A DNA stretch of 64,000 nucleotides. Source: an uncultured Spartobacteria bacterium (GTDB taxonomy: Bacteria > Verrucomicrobiota > Verrucomicrobiia > Chthoniobacterales > Chthoniobacteraceae). The stretch covers positions 1 to 64,000 of the forward strand of contig CAIURC010000107.1 of assembly GCA_903901425.1 (NCBI GenBank), in the 5' to 3' direction. Shown piece by piece: positions 7,859 to 17,323 of the stretch; position 1 is the stretch's first letter, and every line of letters begins with the position of its first letter. Both the position numbers and the translations under genes were made by a program. The notes under the pieces are model-generated. The model ran no database searches and had not been told where the DNA came from. It saw nothing but the letters and a program-made list of their open reading frames with translations.

Positions 7859-10800
7859 GTGCATTCTGGGCGCCTCTGGATTCGAAACCCTGCCTCCCCA
7901 TCGCATGTGCCCGGCAGAACAGCTCGCTTTTCCGCAGCTCACCTCCCCCGCGAGGCACCTCCTGTGAACGCCCATCCGGCTCCCAATTCCAACTCCATTC
8001 GAGAGAACCGGGTGCTGACCCTGTGGGACCCCAACCGCCCGGACGCCACCCTGAGCCTCCGTTTCCCGCCCCAAGACGAGCCACTCGATTCGGGATCTGG
8101 GATTTCGATGGAAAAATCTTATGTGCTCGGCCCGGTGGTCGCCCGGGGGGGGATGGGGCAGATCTTTTCCGCGTCCGATCCGCTCCTGGAACGGGAGGTG
8201 GCGATCAAGGTGAACACGGCCGCGGATCGGAGCGAGGACCCGCTTTTTTTGAGGGAAGCCCGGGTGCTGGCCCAGTTGGCGCATCCGAACATTGTGCCGA
8301 TCCACGATTTTGGGAAGAACGCGGGAGGCCAGCCGTTCTACTCGATGAAGCTGGTGCGGGGACAAACGCTGAAAGCGTTGCTTGAAGCGGTCCGCGCGGG
8401 AAAGACGCATGTTTCAACGGCAAACTTGCTCCTGATTTTCCGAAAAATTTGTGATGCGGTGGCGTTTGCGCATTCCCGCGGGTTCCTCCACCGCGACTTG
8501 AAGCCCGAGAATGTGATGCTGGGGGAATACGGGGAAGTGCTGGTGATGGACTGGGGATTGGCGCTCAGAATGAATGAGCGGGGGGCGGCCCCGGGCGTCA
8601 CGGAGGGGGAAACTCCACTGATTGAGGGAACTCCGCAGTATATGGCTCCCGAACAGGCGAATGGCGACACGCTGGATGTCCGCTCAGACGTTTACGCGTT
8701 GGGAGCCACACTGTACTCCCTCCTCAGCGGTCAGCTTCCCGTAACCGGCGCTACCCTCGAGGAGATCCTCGGGAAGGTGCGGCGCGGCGATGTGCTGGAC
8801 AAAGATCCAAGCCTTGCTCCGACACGAATCCCTCCAGGGCTGAGGGCGGTTATCACCAAAGCGACGGCGTTCCATCCTTACAACCGCTACCCAGATGTCT
8901 CCGGGCTTTTGGCAGATCTGGACGCGTATCTGGCCGGGTTCGCCACGGAAGCCGAGCATGCCGGGCTTTTTCGGCAGCTCCTGCTTCTGGTCCGGCGGCA
9001 CCGGATTGCGGCAGGATTGACGGCCATACTTCTGCTCACCGCAGCGGGATTCACGCTCAGCCTGATTGCAAGCCAGCGCCAATCCGCCCTGCACGCCCGC
9101 GATGCACAGGCGCAGTCCCAGCGGGCACGGGAAAACGAAAGCCGGGCCATCGGCAACGAGGAGCGTGCACTGGCCAGCGCACGCGCGGCGCGGCAATCGG
9201 CGGCGGAGGCGACACTGGCGCTGGCAGAAGTCGCAGAGGAAGGCGGGCACGGCGGCGAGTTGCAGCGGGCGCTCACGCGGGTCCCGGAAGAGTTCCGGAG
9301 CCAACTCTGGCGGTACATGCACGACCGCCTTGACAAGGCGGAACTCACCTTCCTGGCGAGTCACGCAAACCGGCCGTGGATGACATGCGCCGCCGACGCC
9401 TCCGGCCCGCACCATCTCCTGGCTTTGGATGAGGCCGGCCGCCTCGCATCCCTCGATCTGGTTTCAGGCACCCAGACCACCGTCTGCACCGTGCCCCCCG
9501 AAGGCCTCGAGGATCTCCTAGTCGTCTCGCCCGACGGCTCCCGCGTTGTTTTGGTCCGACTTGCCCCCGAAAATCCGAACACGTTCCGAATCGAGATGCT
9601 GGAACGCGCCACCGGGAAACTGCTCTGGACTCTCGACCTGCCTCGAGGCGAGGAAAGGTTCAAGCCCTCGTTGCCCGTCTTCGACAGAAGCGGTTGCGTC
9701 CTGATCATGAGCTCGCTCAGCGGGGGCGGTGTTTTGGCAGCCCATGCATGGACAGGCACCCTCCTGTGGCATGCCCCCGAGGAAGAACGGGCCACCGCTC
9801 AGTGCGCCGGAAAAACCGCCCAAGTTTTCGTCTACTCCATCCTCCGTGGCTATTCCCGCCGGGACCTGTGGACCGGTGCCGTCCTCCACTCTGCCCCAGA
9901 ACAGAAATTTCCGAGCGGTAATCTTTCAGGCACAAAAGTGTGTTACGACCCCTTCTCGCTGCAACTCTACTTTCAACACCGCGGAGCGATTCAACGGATG
10001 GACGGACGCTCCCTTGAAACCGCCAGCGCATGCCCCCTCCCGGGAGGCGCCCATTTCCTCGGTGACTTCACTCATCTCCCCCGCAGGAACGTTGTGGCGC
10101 TGCTCGTGCGCGAATCCGATGCCTCCTCCCGTTTACAGTTCTGGGATGCTCACAGCGGAACACTTCTTCGGGAGGTGCTCGGGCCCGGGTCGCGAGGAAA
10201 TTCCAACCGCTGGAATCTGTTTTCCACACCCGTCCCCGGCCAGGTCGCGCTGCTCCAAGGGCTCCGGATCAAGACATGGACCCTGCCCCGGGTCTCCCCC
10301 ACATGGCGCGCTTCGGTCGAGCCCGACGACTTTTTCGACTCCTTCGCCTTTCTGCAAGACCCGGATGCCGCCGCGGCCCTCTACCGGAAATGGTCGGGCC
10401 CCAACTGGTATACGGAAATTGGCGTGGTGGACATCCGCCACACCCCATCCGGTGCCCTCTCCGGCCGGTCTCTGAGCCCCAACCCGAACAAAAACAACAC
10501 GCGCGGGACCCTTTCCACCAACCGGGACGGCACCCTACTCGCCACGGTCCGGCACGACCCGGCCCAGAATAGTTTCGTGCTCCGCCTTTTTTCAGGCAGC
10601 CATGCCGAGAACCCGGGCCCCCAACTTCCACTTCCGGACTGGCACCGCGGCAGCGCCCATCTGAACCCCTCCGGCACCCGCGTCTGGCTGGGAACTGCCG
10701 TCTGGGAGGTTGCCTCCGGGAGTCTCCAGAAAATCCAACGCAATGGCCTGCTCCAGCCCCCGGAAAAGGCCCGGGCCCCGCGCTGGCTGGACGACTCACG

Positions 10801-11290
10801 CATCCTCGAGATCGCGATGACTGTGGCATCCAACTCCCCGGGAGCGCCCAAACAGGAACGCCAAATCGTTCTTTGGGACGCAGTCTCTGGTGTCCGGATT
10901 GCCTCTGTGAACGCTCCCACCGCCCGCTGTATTTCGCCCGACCCGGCTGGCAACCAGTTTGCCGAAGGCGGCACGGACCGTCGGGTCCGAATCCGGGACG
11001 GCACTAACCTTGCCCTTCTCAAGGAACTGCGGGTACACGACGGAGCGCTGTCAGCCATTGCATGGCATCCCAATCTGCCCATCGTCGCCACCGCTTCCGA
11101 AGACCGGACCGTCCGGCTTTGGAACGTTCAAACCGAGGAGCAGTTGGAGGAATACGGCGTGTTCCACAGGCTGCCCGACCGCCTCTTCTGGGATCCCTCC
11201 GGAACGCGCCTCGCTGTGCTGAGCCGGGACGGCGAAGCCACCGTGGACATCTTCCGGCCCGCGTGTGTTTTGAAGTCAACCGTCCGGTGA
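7859..11290 (+). CDS. Transmembrane Ser/Thr protein kinase with C-terminal WD40-type repeats
   Basis: VVARGGMGQIFSASD, EVAIKV, HRDLKPENVMLGEYGEVLVMDWGLA, YMAPEQ. TM segment about IAAGLTAILLLTAAGFTLSLIA, then late WD repeats (DGALSAIAWHPNLPIVATASEDRTVRLWNV). The start could lie downstream, e.g. GTG about 7964. Confidence 0.9.
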   Translation: MHSGRLWIRNPASPSHVPGRTARFSAAHLPREAPPVNAHPAPNSNSIRENRVLTLWDPNRPDATLSLRFPPQDEPLDSGSGISMEKSYVLGPVVARGGMGQIFSASDPLLEREVAIKVNTAADRSEDPLFLREARVLAQLAHPNIVPIHDFGKNAGGQPFYSMKLVRGQTLKALLEAVRAGKTHVSTANLLLIFRKICDAVAFAHSRGFLHRDLKPENVMLGEYGEVLVMDWGLALRMNERGAAPGVTEGETPLIEGTPQYMAPEQANGDTLDVRSDVYALGATLYSLLSGQLPVTGATLEEILGKVRRGDVLDKDPSLAPTRIPPGLRAVITKATAFHPYNRYPDVSGLLADLDAYLAGFATEAEHAGLFRQLLLLVRRHRIAAGLTAILLLTAAGFTLSLIASQRQSALHARDAQAQSQRARENESRAIGNEERALASARAARQSAAEATLALAEVAEEGGHGGELQRALTRVPEEFRSQLWRYMHDRLDKAELTFLASHANRPWMTCAADASGPHHLLALDEAGRLASLDLVSGTQTTVCTVPPEGLEDLLVVSPDGSRVVLVRLAPENPNTFRIEMLERATGKLLWTLDLPRGEERFKPSLPVFDRSGCVLIMSSLSGGGVLAAHAWTGTLLWHAPEEERATAQCAGKTAQVFVYSILRGYSRRDLWTGAVLHSAPEQKFPSGNLSGTKVCYDPFSLQLYFQHRGAIQRMDGRSLETASACPLPGGAHFLGDFTHLPRRNVVALLVRESDASSRLQFWDAHSGTLLREVLGPGSRGNSNRWNLFSTPVPGQVALLQGLRIKTWTLPRVSPTWRASVEPDDFFDSFAFLQDPDAAAALYRKWSGPNWYTEIGVVDIRHTPSGALSGRSLSPNPNKNNTRGTLSTNRDGTLLATVRHDPAQNSFVLRLFSGSHAENPGPQLPLPDWHRGSAHLNPSGTRVWLGTAVWEVASGSLQKIQRNGLLQPPEKARAPRWLDDSRILEIAMTVASNSPGAPKQERQIVLWDAVSGVRIASVNAPTARCISPDPAGNQFAEGGTDRRVRIRDGTNLALLKELRVHDGALSAIAWHPNLPIVATASEDRTVRLWNVQTEEQLEEYGVFHRLPDRLFWDPSGTRLAVLSRDGEATVDIFRPACVLKSTVR

Positions 11291-11317
11291 AACCGGAGTG
11301 TGCAGGGAAGACAGGTT

Positions 11318-12241
11318 TCAGCGGCCGAACATAGATGCCGGCGAACTGATCGACCCCTCCTCGTTGGCCCCGCGCGGACCGCCAAACCGGATTCCCGCCA
11401 CCACAAAGATTTCGGCCCGTGGGGCAGCATCGGTGCAACCAAAGAGCGGGGCCACGTTGATGAAAGTATCGTTGGTCGGCTTGAAGTTGAAGCTCGGTCC
11501 GATCAGAAACTCGTACTCGGCGCTGCCCCGGCTGGATTTGTCCGTTTTCCGTTCCCAGAGCGTTTCGAGGCCAATGTTCAGCTTGTTGTCCACGAGCGCG
11601 TAACTGAGGGCGCTGGTAGCTGACCACTCCTGTTCTCTGGCGCCACCTGTCTCATTTTCAAACGAGATGTTCGCCGCAAACTGCCAGCGCTTTGCAAAAA
11701 CCTCGCCCATCAAAAGCTTCGCCTCGTACGCGTCCGACGCGTTGTCGTTAAACATCCACTCGAAGTACAGGGTAGGATTCAGCGGGATCTTTCCCCAGTC
11801 CGCCAAAGCATACCGGACCTCCACACTCGAGCCCTTGTAAAAACCACGTCCACCCCCGTCGATTCCATAGTTCTGGTAGAGGTCCAACTGGAACCGGTGC
11901 GGCAACCCAATCTCCACCTCGGTCCGCATCCCATGCTCGACCTCGTTTGACCCCTTCGAAAACTCCGGGGTCCAGAACTGGACGATTTCGACCTGGCCCT
12001 CTGGCCGGACATAAACCCGACTGCTGGTGAAGTTGGGCTGGGTGGTCCAATAAGGCTGGTTGTAAGGCCCCACCGGATCCTGCTGACTGGTGATAGGCCG
12101 GAGGGTTTGCGAGGATCCGGTCACCAGAATCTCCGGGAGCGACTCGCCCCTCGCAGCGGGTGTTTTGGGAACAGGACTCTGGGCGGAGACCGAAAAAACA
12201 GAGGACGCAAGAATCGAGAGGAGGAAGGGTTGGATTTTCAT
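11318..12241 (-). CDS. Outer-membrane beta-barrel-like protein of unknown function
   Basis: MKIQPFLLSILASSVFSVSAQ signal peptide, LPEILVTGSS N-terminus, amphipathic strands, C-terminal IFVVAGIRFGG. Confidence 0.7.
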   Translation of the reverse strand: MKIQPFLLSILASSVFSVSAQSPVPKTPAARGESLPEILVTGSSQTLRPITSQQDPVGPYNQPYWTTQPNFTSSRVYVRPEGQVEIVQFWTPEFSKGSNEVEHGMRTEVEIGLPHRFQLDLYQNYGIDGGGRGFYKGSSVEVRYALADWGKIPLNPTLYFEWMFNDNASDAYEAKLLMGEVFAKRWQFAANISFENETGGAREQEWSATSALSYALVDNKLNIGLETLWERKTDKSSRGSAEYEFLIGPSFNFKPTNDTFINVAPLFGCTDAAPRAEIFVVAGIRFGGPRGANEEGSISSPASMFGR

Positions 12242-12248
12242 GCAGTTA

Positions 12249-12265
12249 ATGAGACTGAATCCCAT
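12249..12265. promoter_or_regulatory. Putative proximal operator ATGAGACTGAATCCCAT (degenerate)
   Basis: Same 7-1-7 layout as the TTGAGA...TCTCAA sites; 8 bp upstream of the ATG at 12241. Confidence 0.4.
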
Positions 12266-12297
12266 TACCAAACAGAAACCGCACCCATCAAGCCTTT

Positions 12298-12314
12298 TTG
12301 AGACCGGGTCTCAA
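12298..12314. promoter_or_regulatory. Putative Fur-like operator: perfect palindrome TTGAGACCGGGTCTCAA
   Basis: Perfect 8-1-8 palindrome; extended match to the site at 5421. Confidence 0.6.
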
Positions 12315-12330
12315 TCGCAGCCCTGCCGAC

Positions 12331-12573
12331 TCAGCTCAGCTTTGAATGACTCCCGTCGCAGGTCGCGCCCGCAGCGCTCTTTTTGCAGCCGCAGAAATAC
12401 ACGGTACCCGTCTTTTCCGCCTTGTACGGAACGGGACTAAATCCTGTGCCCTTGTGGCTGCCGTCGCACAACGGCTGGGTGGCGCTGCGGCCGCAGGAAC
12501 ACCAGTAGTAGGTTTTACCGGCTTCAACTTCCGTGGGATACGGTCCGCGCTTGGCAATGATCGGTTCGCTCAT
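12331..12573 (-). CDS. CDGSH iron-sulfur domain protein (two motifs)
   Basis: MSEPIIAKRGPYPTEVEAGKTYYWCSCGRSATQPLCDGSH...YFCGCKKSAAGATCDGSHSKLS. Confidence 0.92.
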   Translation of the reverse strand: MSEPIIAKRGPYPTEVEAGKTYYWCSCGRSATQPLCDGSHKGTGFSPVPYKAEKTGTVYFCGCKKSAAGATCDGSHSKLS

Positions 12574-12667
12574 GCCAACGCCTCTACCCGGGCTTTGCAC
12601 AAAACTCCATCCGGATTGCCCGGTCTCCCGAATAAACCGCAGCTCAGCTCCGTCCAATCCAGCACTT

Positions 12668-13213
12668 ATGCAAAAACTCCTCCTGCTCCTGCTGCTGCTT
12701 GCATCCTCGCTTTCCGCACAAACCTTCGTGTACTCCGGCACCCGCAAGGATTACACGGTCAGCTCGGAGTCCGGCGCCTACGGCTCCAACTCGAAAATTC
12801 TGGCCGTTTCCGATGGCGGGACGAAAGTCACCCTCATCTACTACGGAAAAGCCGGGTCTTACAAATACTACGGGGTGATGGAAACCCACGGGACCCTGCG
12901 TTCCATTCAGACACCGGACGGCCGGTATCAGGCCGTGTATTCGCAGGCGTACTCGGACGAAACCATGGACTACGGGCTGCACCTGCGCGGGCCCTACTCG
13001 AGCCTGGCGCTGAACGGCAGCGTGTTGACCTTTCCCAGATCCTTGGTCGGCACCGAGCGTTATGCCGCCAACGGCATTTCCATCGAAACTGCCTATGCCC
13101 TTTCTTTCGATCGGCGGCGCTCCACGGATGCTTTTCTTTCCGGCAGCTCCCCGGAATCGGTCCGGGACGCCTTTGTCGCGCTTCTCCGTTCCCAAGGATA
13201 CTCCGCCCTTTGA
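12668..13213 (+). CDS. Hypothetical secreted protein
   Basis: MQKLLLLLLLLASSLSAQTFVYSG signal peptide. Confidence 0.65.
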   Translation: MQKLLLLLLLLASSLSAQTFVYSGTRKDYTVSSESGAYGSNSKILAVSDGGTKVTLIYYGKAGSYKYYGVMETHGTLRSIQTPDGRYQAVYSQAYSDETMDYGLHLRGPYSSLALNGSVLTFPRSLVGTERYAANGISIETAYALSFDRRRSTDAFLSGSSPESVRDAFVALLRSQGYSAL

Positions 13214-13336
13214 AGTCGGGTCCGCGCATTCCGGCCCCGTCTTTCGTCCATTCAGCCCCTTTTTCCGGCTGTCTGTCCCATCCGGGTTTTCAGGGCGACC
13301 GCTTTCCCATAGGGTTGCGGCCGAACTGGATGCCCG

Positions 13337-14350
13337 ATGCAGACCCCACAAAGCTCCCGCCTCGATTCTGTTGTTAAATCCCTTCAGGAGGGGTTCCACA
13401 AATACGCAGCGTTTGTCGTCGCAATCTCGTGGCGCAAGTTTGCGCTCCTCGCTTTCCTAGCATTGGTGGCCGGAAGCATTCTGGACGATTTCCTGCCAAG
13501 CAGAAGAAGCGCCGAAATGGAGGCCGCGTTTCAGTTCCTTTCGCAGGTGATGGACTCGGGACACGGCACCCCTTCTGGACTCAGCACGCTTCGGCTGGAA
13601 ACGTCTTCCTCTGCGGGAAGCAAGCTGGCTTGGATTGTGGTGATCGGATCGATCGTCCTGAAGGTGTCTGCCCGCGGCAAGGTGGAGGCCGAGGCCGCTG
13701 CCAGCGCGGCCGAAGAAAACGCGGACCGCGAGGCACTCAAGCGTCAAGTGGCAGAAGCCCGCATGGCAGCGATGGAAGCCCAGGTGGAACCCCATTTCCT
13801 GTTCAACACCCTGGCCAGTATCGACCACCTTATTGAGACCGATCCGGCCACCGCCAGCCGGATGCAGAAGCACTTCATTGCATTCCTCCGGGCAACACTT
13901 CCTTCGTTGCGCGAATCCACCCCTGGCTCGATTCAACCCCTTGAACGCGAGATGGAAATCGTACAGCCCTATCTTGAACTCTTCAAGATCCGGATGGGCT
14001 CCCGGCTCCAAACCCGAATCGAAGTGCCCCCTGAACTCCTCCGCGCTGCGTTTCCCCCCATGATGCTTCAGTCCCTCGTGGAAAACGCGATCAAACACGG
14101 CCTTGAACCCAAACCGGAGGGCGGCCAACTCCAAATCGTGGCTCGCTCGGAAAACAACTCCCTGATCTTGGAAGTCACAGACACTGGCCTCGGCTTTGGC
14201 GCGTCCCCGGTGCCAGGGGCTGGAATTGGCCTCAAAAACATCGAGGAACGGCTCCGCCTTCTTTTCGGAGACCGTGCAGGCCTCCAGATCACCACCCCTC
14301 CCACAGCCGGTACCCGCGTGACGCTCCGCCTCCCGCATTCCAGCCTCTGA
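13337..14350 (+). CDS. Membrane sensor histidine kinase, LytS/YehU (His_kinase) type
   Basis: MAAMEAQVEPHFLFNTLASIDHLI, LVENAIKHGLEPKPEGG, GAGIGLKNIEERLRLLFG. Confidence 0.93.
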   Translation: MQTPQSSRLDSVVKSLQEGFHKYAAFVVAISWRKFALLAFLALVAGSILDDFLPSRRSAEMEAAFQFLSQVMDSGHGTPSGLSTLRLETSSSAGSKLAWIVVIGSIVLKVSARGKVEAEAAASAAEENADREALKRQVAEARMAAMEAQVEPHFLFNTLASIDHLIETDPATASRMQKHFIAFLRATLPSLRESTPGSIQPLEREMEIVQPYLELFKIRMGSRLQTRIEVPPELLRAAFPPMMLQSLVENAIKHGLEPKPEGGQLQIVARSENNSLILEVTDTGLGFGASPVPGAGIGLKNIEERLRLLFGDRAGLQITTPPTAGTRVTLRLPHSSL

Positions 14351-14352
14351 TC

Positions 14353-15132
14353 ATGCCCACCGTTCTCATTGCGGATGACGAAACCCTGCTCCGGGACCAG
14401 CTCAGGGCACGCTTCGCGGAGTCCTGTCCCGGTCTGGTCCTTTTGGCTGAAGCCCGGAACGGGCCGGAAGCCGTCGAACTGGCAACTCAGCACAAGCCCG
14501 AGGTGGTGTTTCTCGACATCCGGATGCCCGGAATCACGGGAGTTGAAGCGGCCCGGCAAATTCTCCACCACCAGCGGAGCGCCGGCCCCGCATGGCCCAA
14601 GTGTGAACTGGTATTTGTCACCGCCTACGACCAGTACGCTCTCGATGCCTTTGCACATGGCGCCCTGGATTACCTCCTCAAACCCGTCGCCGCGGAACGC
14701 CTCCGGCTCACTTGGGATCGCGTCCTGCAACGCCTCGAGGCTCGCCCCCACCATGGACAGCTCGAAAAAATCGAGGCACTCGCAACGCAAATGTCCAGCC
14801 GCCCCAGATTCCTCAAATGGATCCCCGCAGCCACAGGGGCGACACTCCAAATGTGGCCCGTGGAACAGGTGCTGTTTTTTGTCGCCGAGGACAAGTACAC
14901 CCGGGCCGCCACCGCCGAAAGCCAAGCGCTCCTCCGCAAATCGATCCGGGAGCTTCTGGCGGAACTGGACCCGGATCTCTTCTGGCAGATCCACCGGAGC
15001 ACACTCATCAACATCCGGGCGTTGGACAGGGTGCACCGATCGCTGACAGGGGCACTGACCGTCACGCTGCGCGGCTCCACCGAACGTTTCGAAGTCAGCC
15101 GCGCGCACGCGGCCCGGTTCAAATCCTTTTAA
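14353..15132 (+). CDS. LytTR-family DNA-binding response regulator
   Basis: VLIADDETLLRDQLRARF, VVFLDIRMPGITGVEAA, VTAYDQYALDAFAHGALDYLLKPV, LytTR tail FWQIHRSTLINIRALDRVHRS. Confidence 0.94.
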   Translation: MPTVLIADDETLLRDQLRARFAESCPGLVLLAEARNGPEAVELATQHKPEVVFLDIRMPGITGVEAARQILHHQRSAGPAWPKCELVFVTAYDQYALDAFAHGALDYLLKPVAAERLRLTWDRVLQRLEARPHHGQLEKIEALATQMSSRPRFLKWIPAATGATLQMWPVEQVLFFVAEDKYTRAATAESQALLRKSIRELLAELDPDLFWQIHRSTLINIRALDRVHRSLTGALTVTLRGSTERFEVSRAHAARFKSF

Positions 15133-15136
15133 CCCT

Positions 15137-15559
15137 ATGCGCTTCCGCTTTCCTCCCCTCGCTATTTTTCTGCTGCTCCTCGGCATGTGGCCATGGCTCC
15201 GCATCGCCCACGAAACCCAACCCACGACGAAGACCATTCAAATCCAGAAAGGCCCCGCAGCGGGACCGCTGACCACCGAGGAACGCCCCATTCAGGTCGA
15301 AAGCCACAGCCACCGCCTCCAGATCGGGTTCCCGTTCAAACCTGCGTTCCACGCCGATTACACCCGGACCCTCGAAAAACCTGTGCCCAAGGCAATCGAA
15401 CCCTCCTACACCACCGAGGAAACCACCGGCTTCTTTGTGATTACTGACCCGCTCGGGCTGCTCCTCAGCGGTCTGTGTGTAGCAGGCGCCGCCGTCCTTT
15501 TTTTCAACCACCTTGCGGCCGCGAAAAAATCTGAACCCGCCTCGACTCCGCCGCGGTAA
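15137..15559 (+). CDS. Hypothetical membrane protein, co-oriented with the LytTR system
   Basis: N-terminal FLLLLGMWPWL and C-terminal LLLSGLCVAGAAVLFF hydrophobic segments. Confidence 0.55.
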   Translation: MRFRFPPLAIFLLLLGMWPWLRIAHETQPTTKTIQIQKGPAAGPLTTEERPIQVESHSHRLQIGFPFKPAFHADYTRTLEKPVPKAIEPSYTTEETTGFFVITDPLGLLLSGLCVAGAAVLFFNHLAAAKKSEPASTPPR

Positions 15560-15640
15560 AGCACGTTTGCAGTCCTTTCTGGACAGTACTCTTGCCCCGC
15601 CAAACCAGGGGACTGGATCAACACCTCCAGCTCCGGCAGC

Positions 15641-16159
15641 TCACTCCAGACGGACCAGTTTTGTTTTCCATTCCGCCGGGATTTCATTCAACGCCATGAT
15701 CCGGAGCGCACGTTCCGTTGAAGTTACTCCCGTGGTTTTGGTGAGATTCACCGTGGCATCCTCGGGCAGCCGGAACATGGCCCCGGTAGCAGGATCCACA
15801 ACGAGCAAGCCGACCAACCCTCCGAACAAAAGATTGCCCACATACCATCCGTTCAAGCCCGCGGACACGGTGCCTTTTGTGGCCGTGTACCCGGCCATCT
15901 TTACCTCAAACTCGTACCGGGCTGCCGAAAAATATCCGCTGGATGCCGGAAGCGTGAGAGTTGTCGGCGTGATGCTCCGGTGGATCTCCCGCCCGCTCTT
16001 GTCCGAAATCACGATTTCGGCGCCCTTGGGATTGCTGCTGAACGTCACGGGCCAGTCCGACTTGCTCACAATGCTGGCGCATCCTGCAGTCAGAAGTGCT
16101 GAAACAGCACATCCCATGGCTCCCCATTCTTTTCCAGTCCACACTCGGTTCATTTTCAT
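15641..16159 (-). CDS. Putative lipoprotein with PEGA-like domain
   Basis: Lipobox-like SALLTAGCAS; VTFSSNPKGAEIVISDKSGREIHRSITPTTLTLPASSGYFSAARYEFEVKMAGY. Confidence 0.65.
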   Translation of the reverse strand: MKMNRVWTGKEWGAMGCAVSALLTAGCASIVSKSDWPVTFSSNPKGAEIVISDKSGREIHRSITPTTLTLPASSGYFSAARYEFEVKMAGYTATKGTVSAGLNGWYVGNLLFGGLVGLLVVDPATGAMFRLPEDATVNLTKTTGVTSTERALRIMALNEIPAEWKTKLVRLE

Positions 16160-16279
16160 CGCGATTTCTCTATTTGTGAAAGTAAGGCGGCACGGTTTAA
16201 ACGCCTGCCCATCTCCTGCCAAGCCCAACCCAACCCGTTTCCATGCGCCGGAGCCGGAACCGGACGCTGGCAGGATACT

Positions 16280-17323
16280 TCACATCACCGGAATTTTCCG
16301 GTGCCACACGCACCGGAACGCGCCCCCGGCCCCATCCGGGTCCCGCAGAAACCGGCTGCGTTCAAGGTCTTCCGAGGCGCTTCGTTTCCAGAATCTTCGC
16401 GGGGAAACCGCCGGCGCATGCGCCTCCAAAAACTCCGTCTGGGTCTGGAAGCCACCGTGCTCCCAACCCAGCCCGGCAGCCCACGCATTGTAATCCGTAA
16501 AATTCACGTCTGCGGTCAGATCCTGCTGACCCACGTTCGCGTACACCTCAGTGCTCCGCTCCTGAAGCAGGTAGGCCCGGACCGTCCCACGGGGACGCCG
16601 CCGGTACAGTGCCGGAAACTCGTCCCCGTAATCCACCGCGAGGACCGAGCCACGGTGCAGAGCCGGAGCCCAGCCCAGCAGCCACTCCCGGGAGGCCCGG
16701 TGCAGCTCACAGCGCTGTCCTTCTGCCGCGCAGAACCTCAGCACCGAGTACGCATCGGCGGGTTCAACGCCAAGGGATTCAAGGAACTCCCTGGGCCGAC
16801 CGGCTCCGTCCCATTCGATCCAGATCTCCTGCCACCGACCCTCCCGCCATTCCACGCGGACCACCGGGAAGGCATCCAGAAGTTCATTGTGGAAGATGAG
16901 CGCTTCCCCGCCACAGGCCAGGAGCGCCTCCTCCATCGTGGTGTGCCATGTCACAGAACCGCCCAGAACCGCCTGCTGGCGTTTCCGCAAAACCGGCGAG
17001 GCTTCCACCAGATGCCAGTTCCACCGGCGCCGCTCCCAGAATCCCAGCTCCCTGCGAACCACCGCCGAGAGCTGACCGCCGCCAGGGCCTGCCTCAATCG
17101 CATTCCGGATTCCAGCATGAAACCGGCTTTCCCTCCGGAGCCATTCGGCGATTGCAACACCGAGATCCGGAGCCAGGGTGGCCGAGGTGGAGAAGTCCCC
17201 GCCGGGACCGACATCCCGGATCCGGCAGGTGTAATAACCGTGGTTCGGGTCGTACAGCGCCCTAGCCATGAACGCCTCAAAGGATTCGACCCGGACACCG
17301 GACTGGCCGGGTGCCTCAGCCAT
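16280..17323 (-). CDS. SAM-dependent methyltransferase, MidA/NDUFAF7 family
   Basis: FEAFMARALYDPNHGYYTCRIRDVGPGGDFSTSATLAPDLGVAIAEWL; AIEAGPGGGQL; ALIFHNELLDAFPVVRVEW. Confidence 0.87.
   Translation of the reverse strand: MAEAPGQSGVRVESFEAFMARALYDPNHGYYTCRIRDVGPGGDFSTSATLAPDLGVAIAEWLRRESRFHAGIRNAIEAGPGGGQLSAVVRRELGFWERRRWNWHLVEASPVLRKRQQAVLGGSVTWHTTMEEALLACGGEALIFHNELLDAFPVVRVEWREGRWQEIWIEWDGAGRPREFLESLGVEPADAYSVLRFCAAEGQRCELHRASREWLLGWAPALHRGSVLAVDYGDEFPALYRRRPRGTVRAYLLQERSTEVYANVGQQDLTADVNFTDYNAWAAGLGWEHGGFQTQTEFLEAHAPAVSPRRFWKRSASEDLERSRFLRDPDGAGGAFRCVWHRKIPVM

Noticed and set aside
16286-16303. Palindrome CACCGGAATTTTCCGGTG
   Set aside because: Lies at the 3' end of the MidA-like coding sequence with no second copy or obvious regulatory context.
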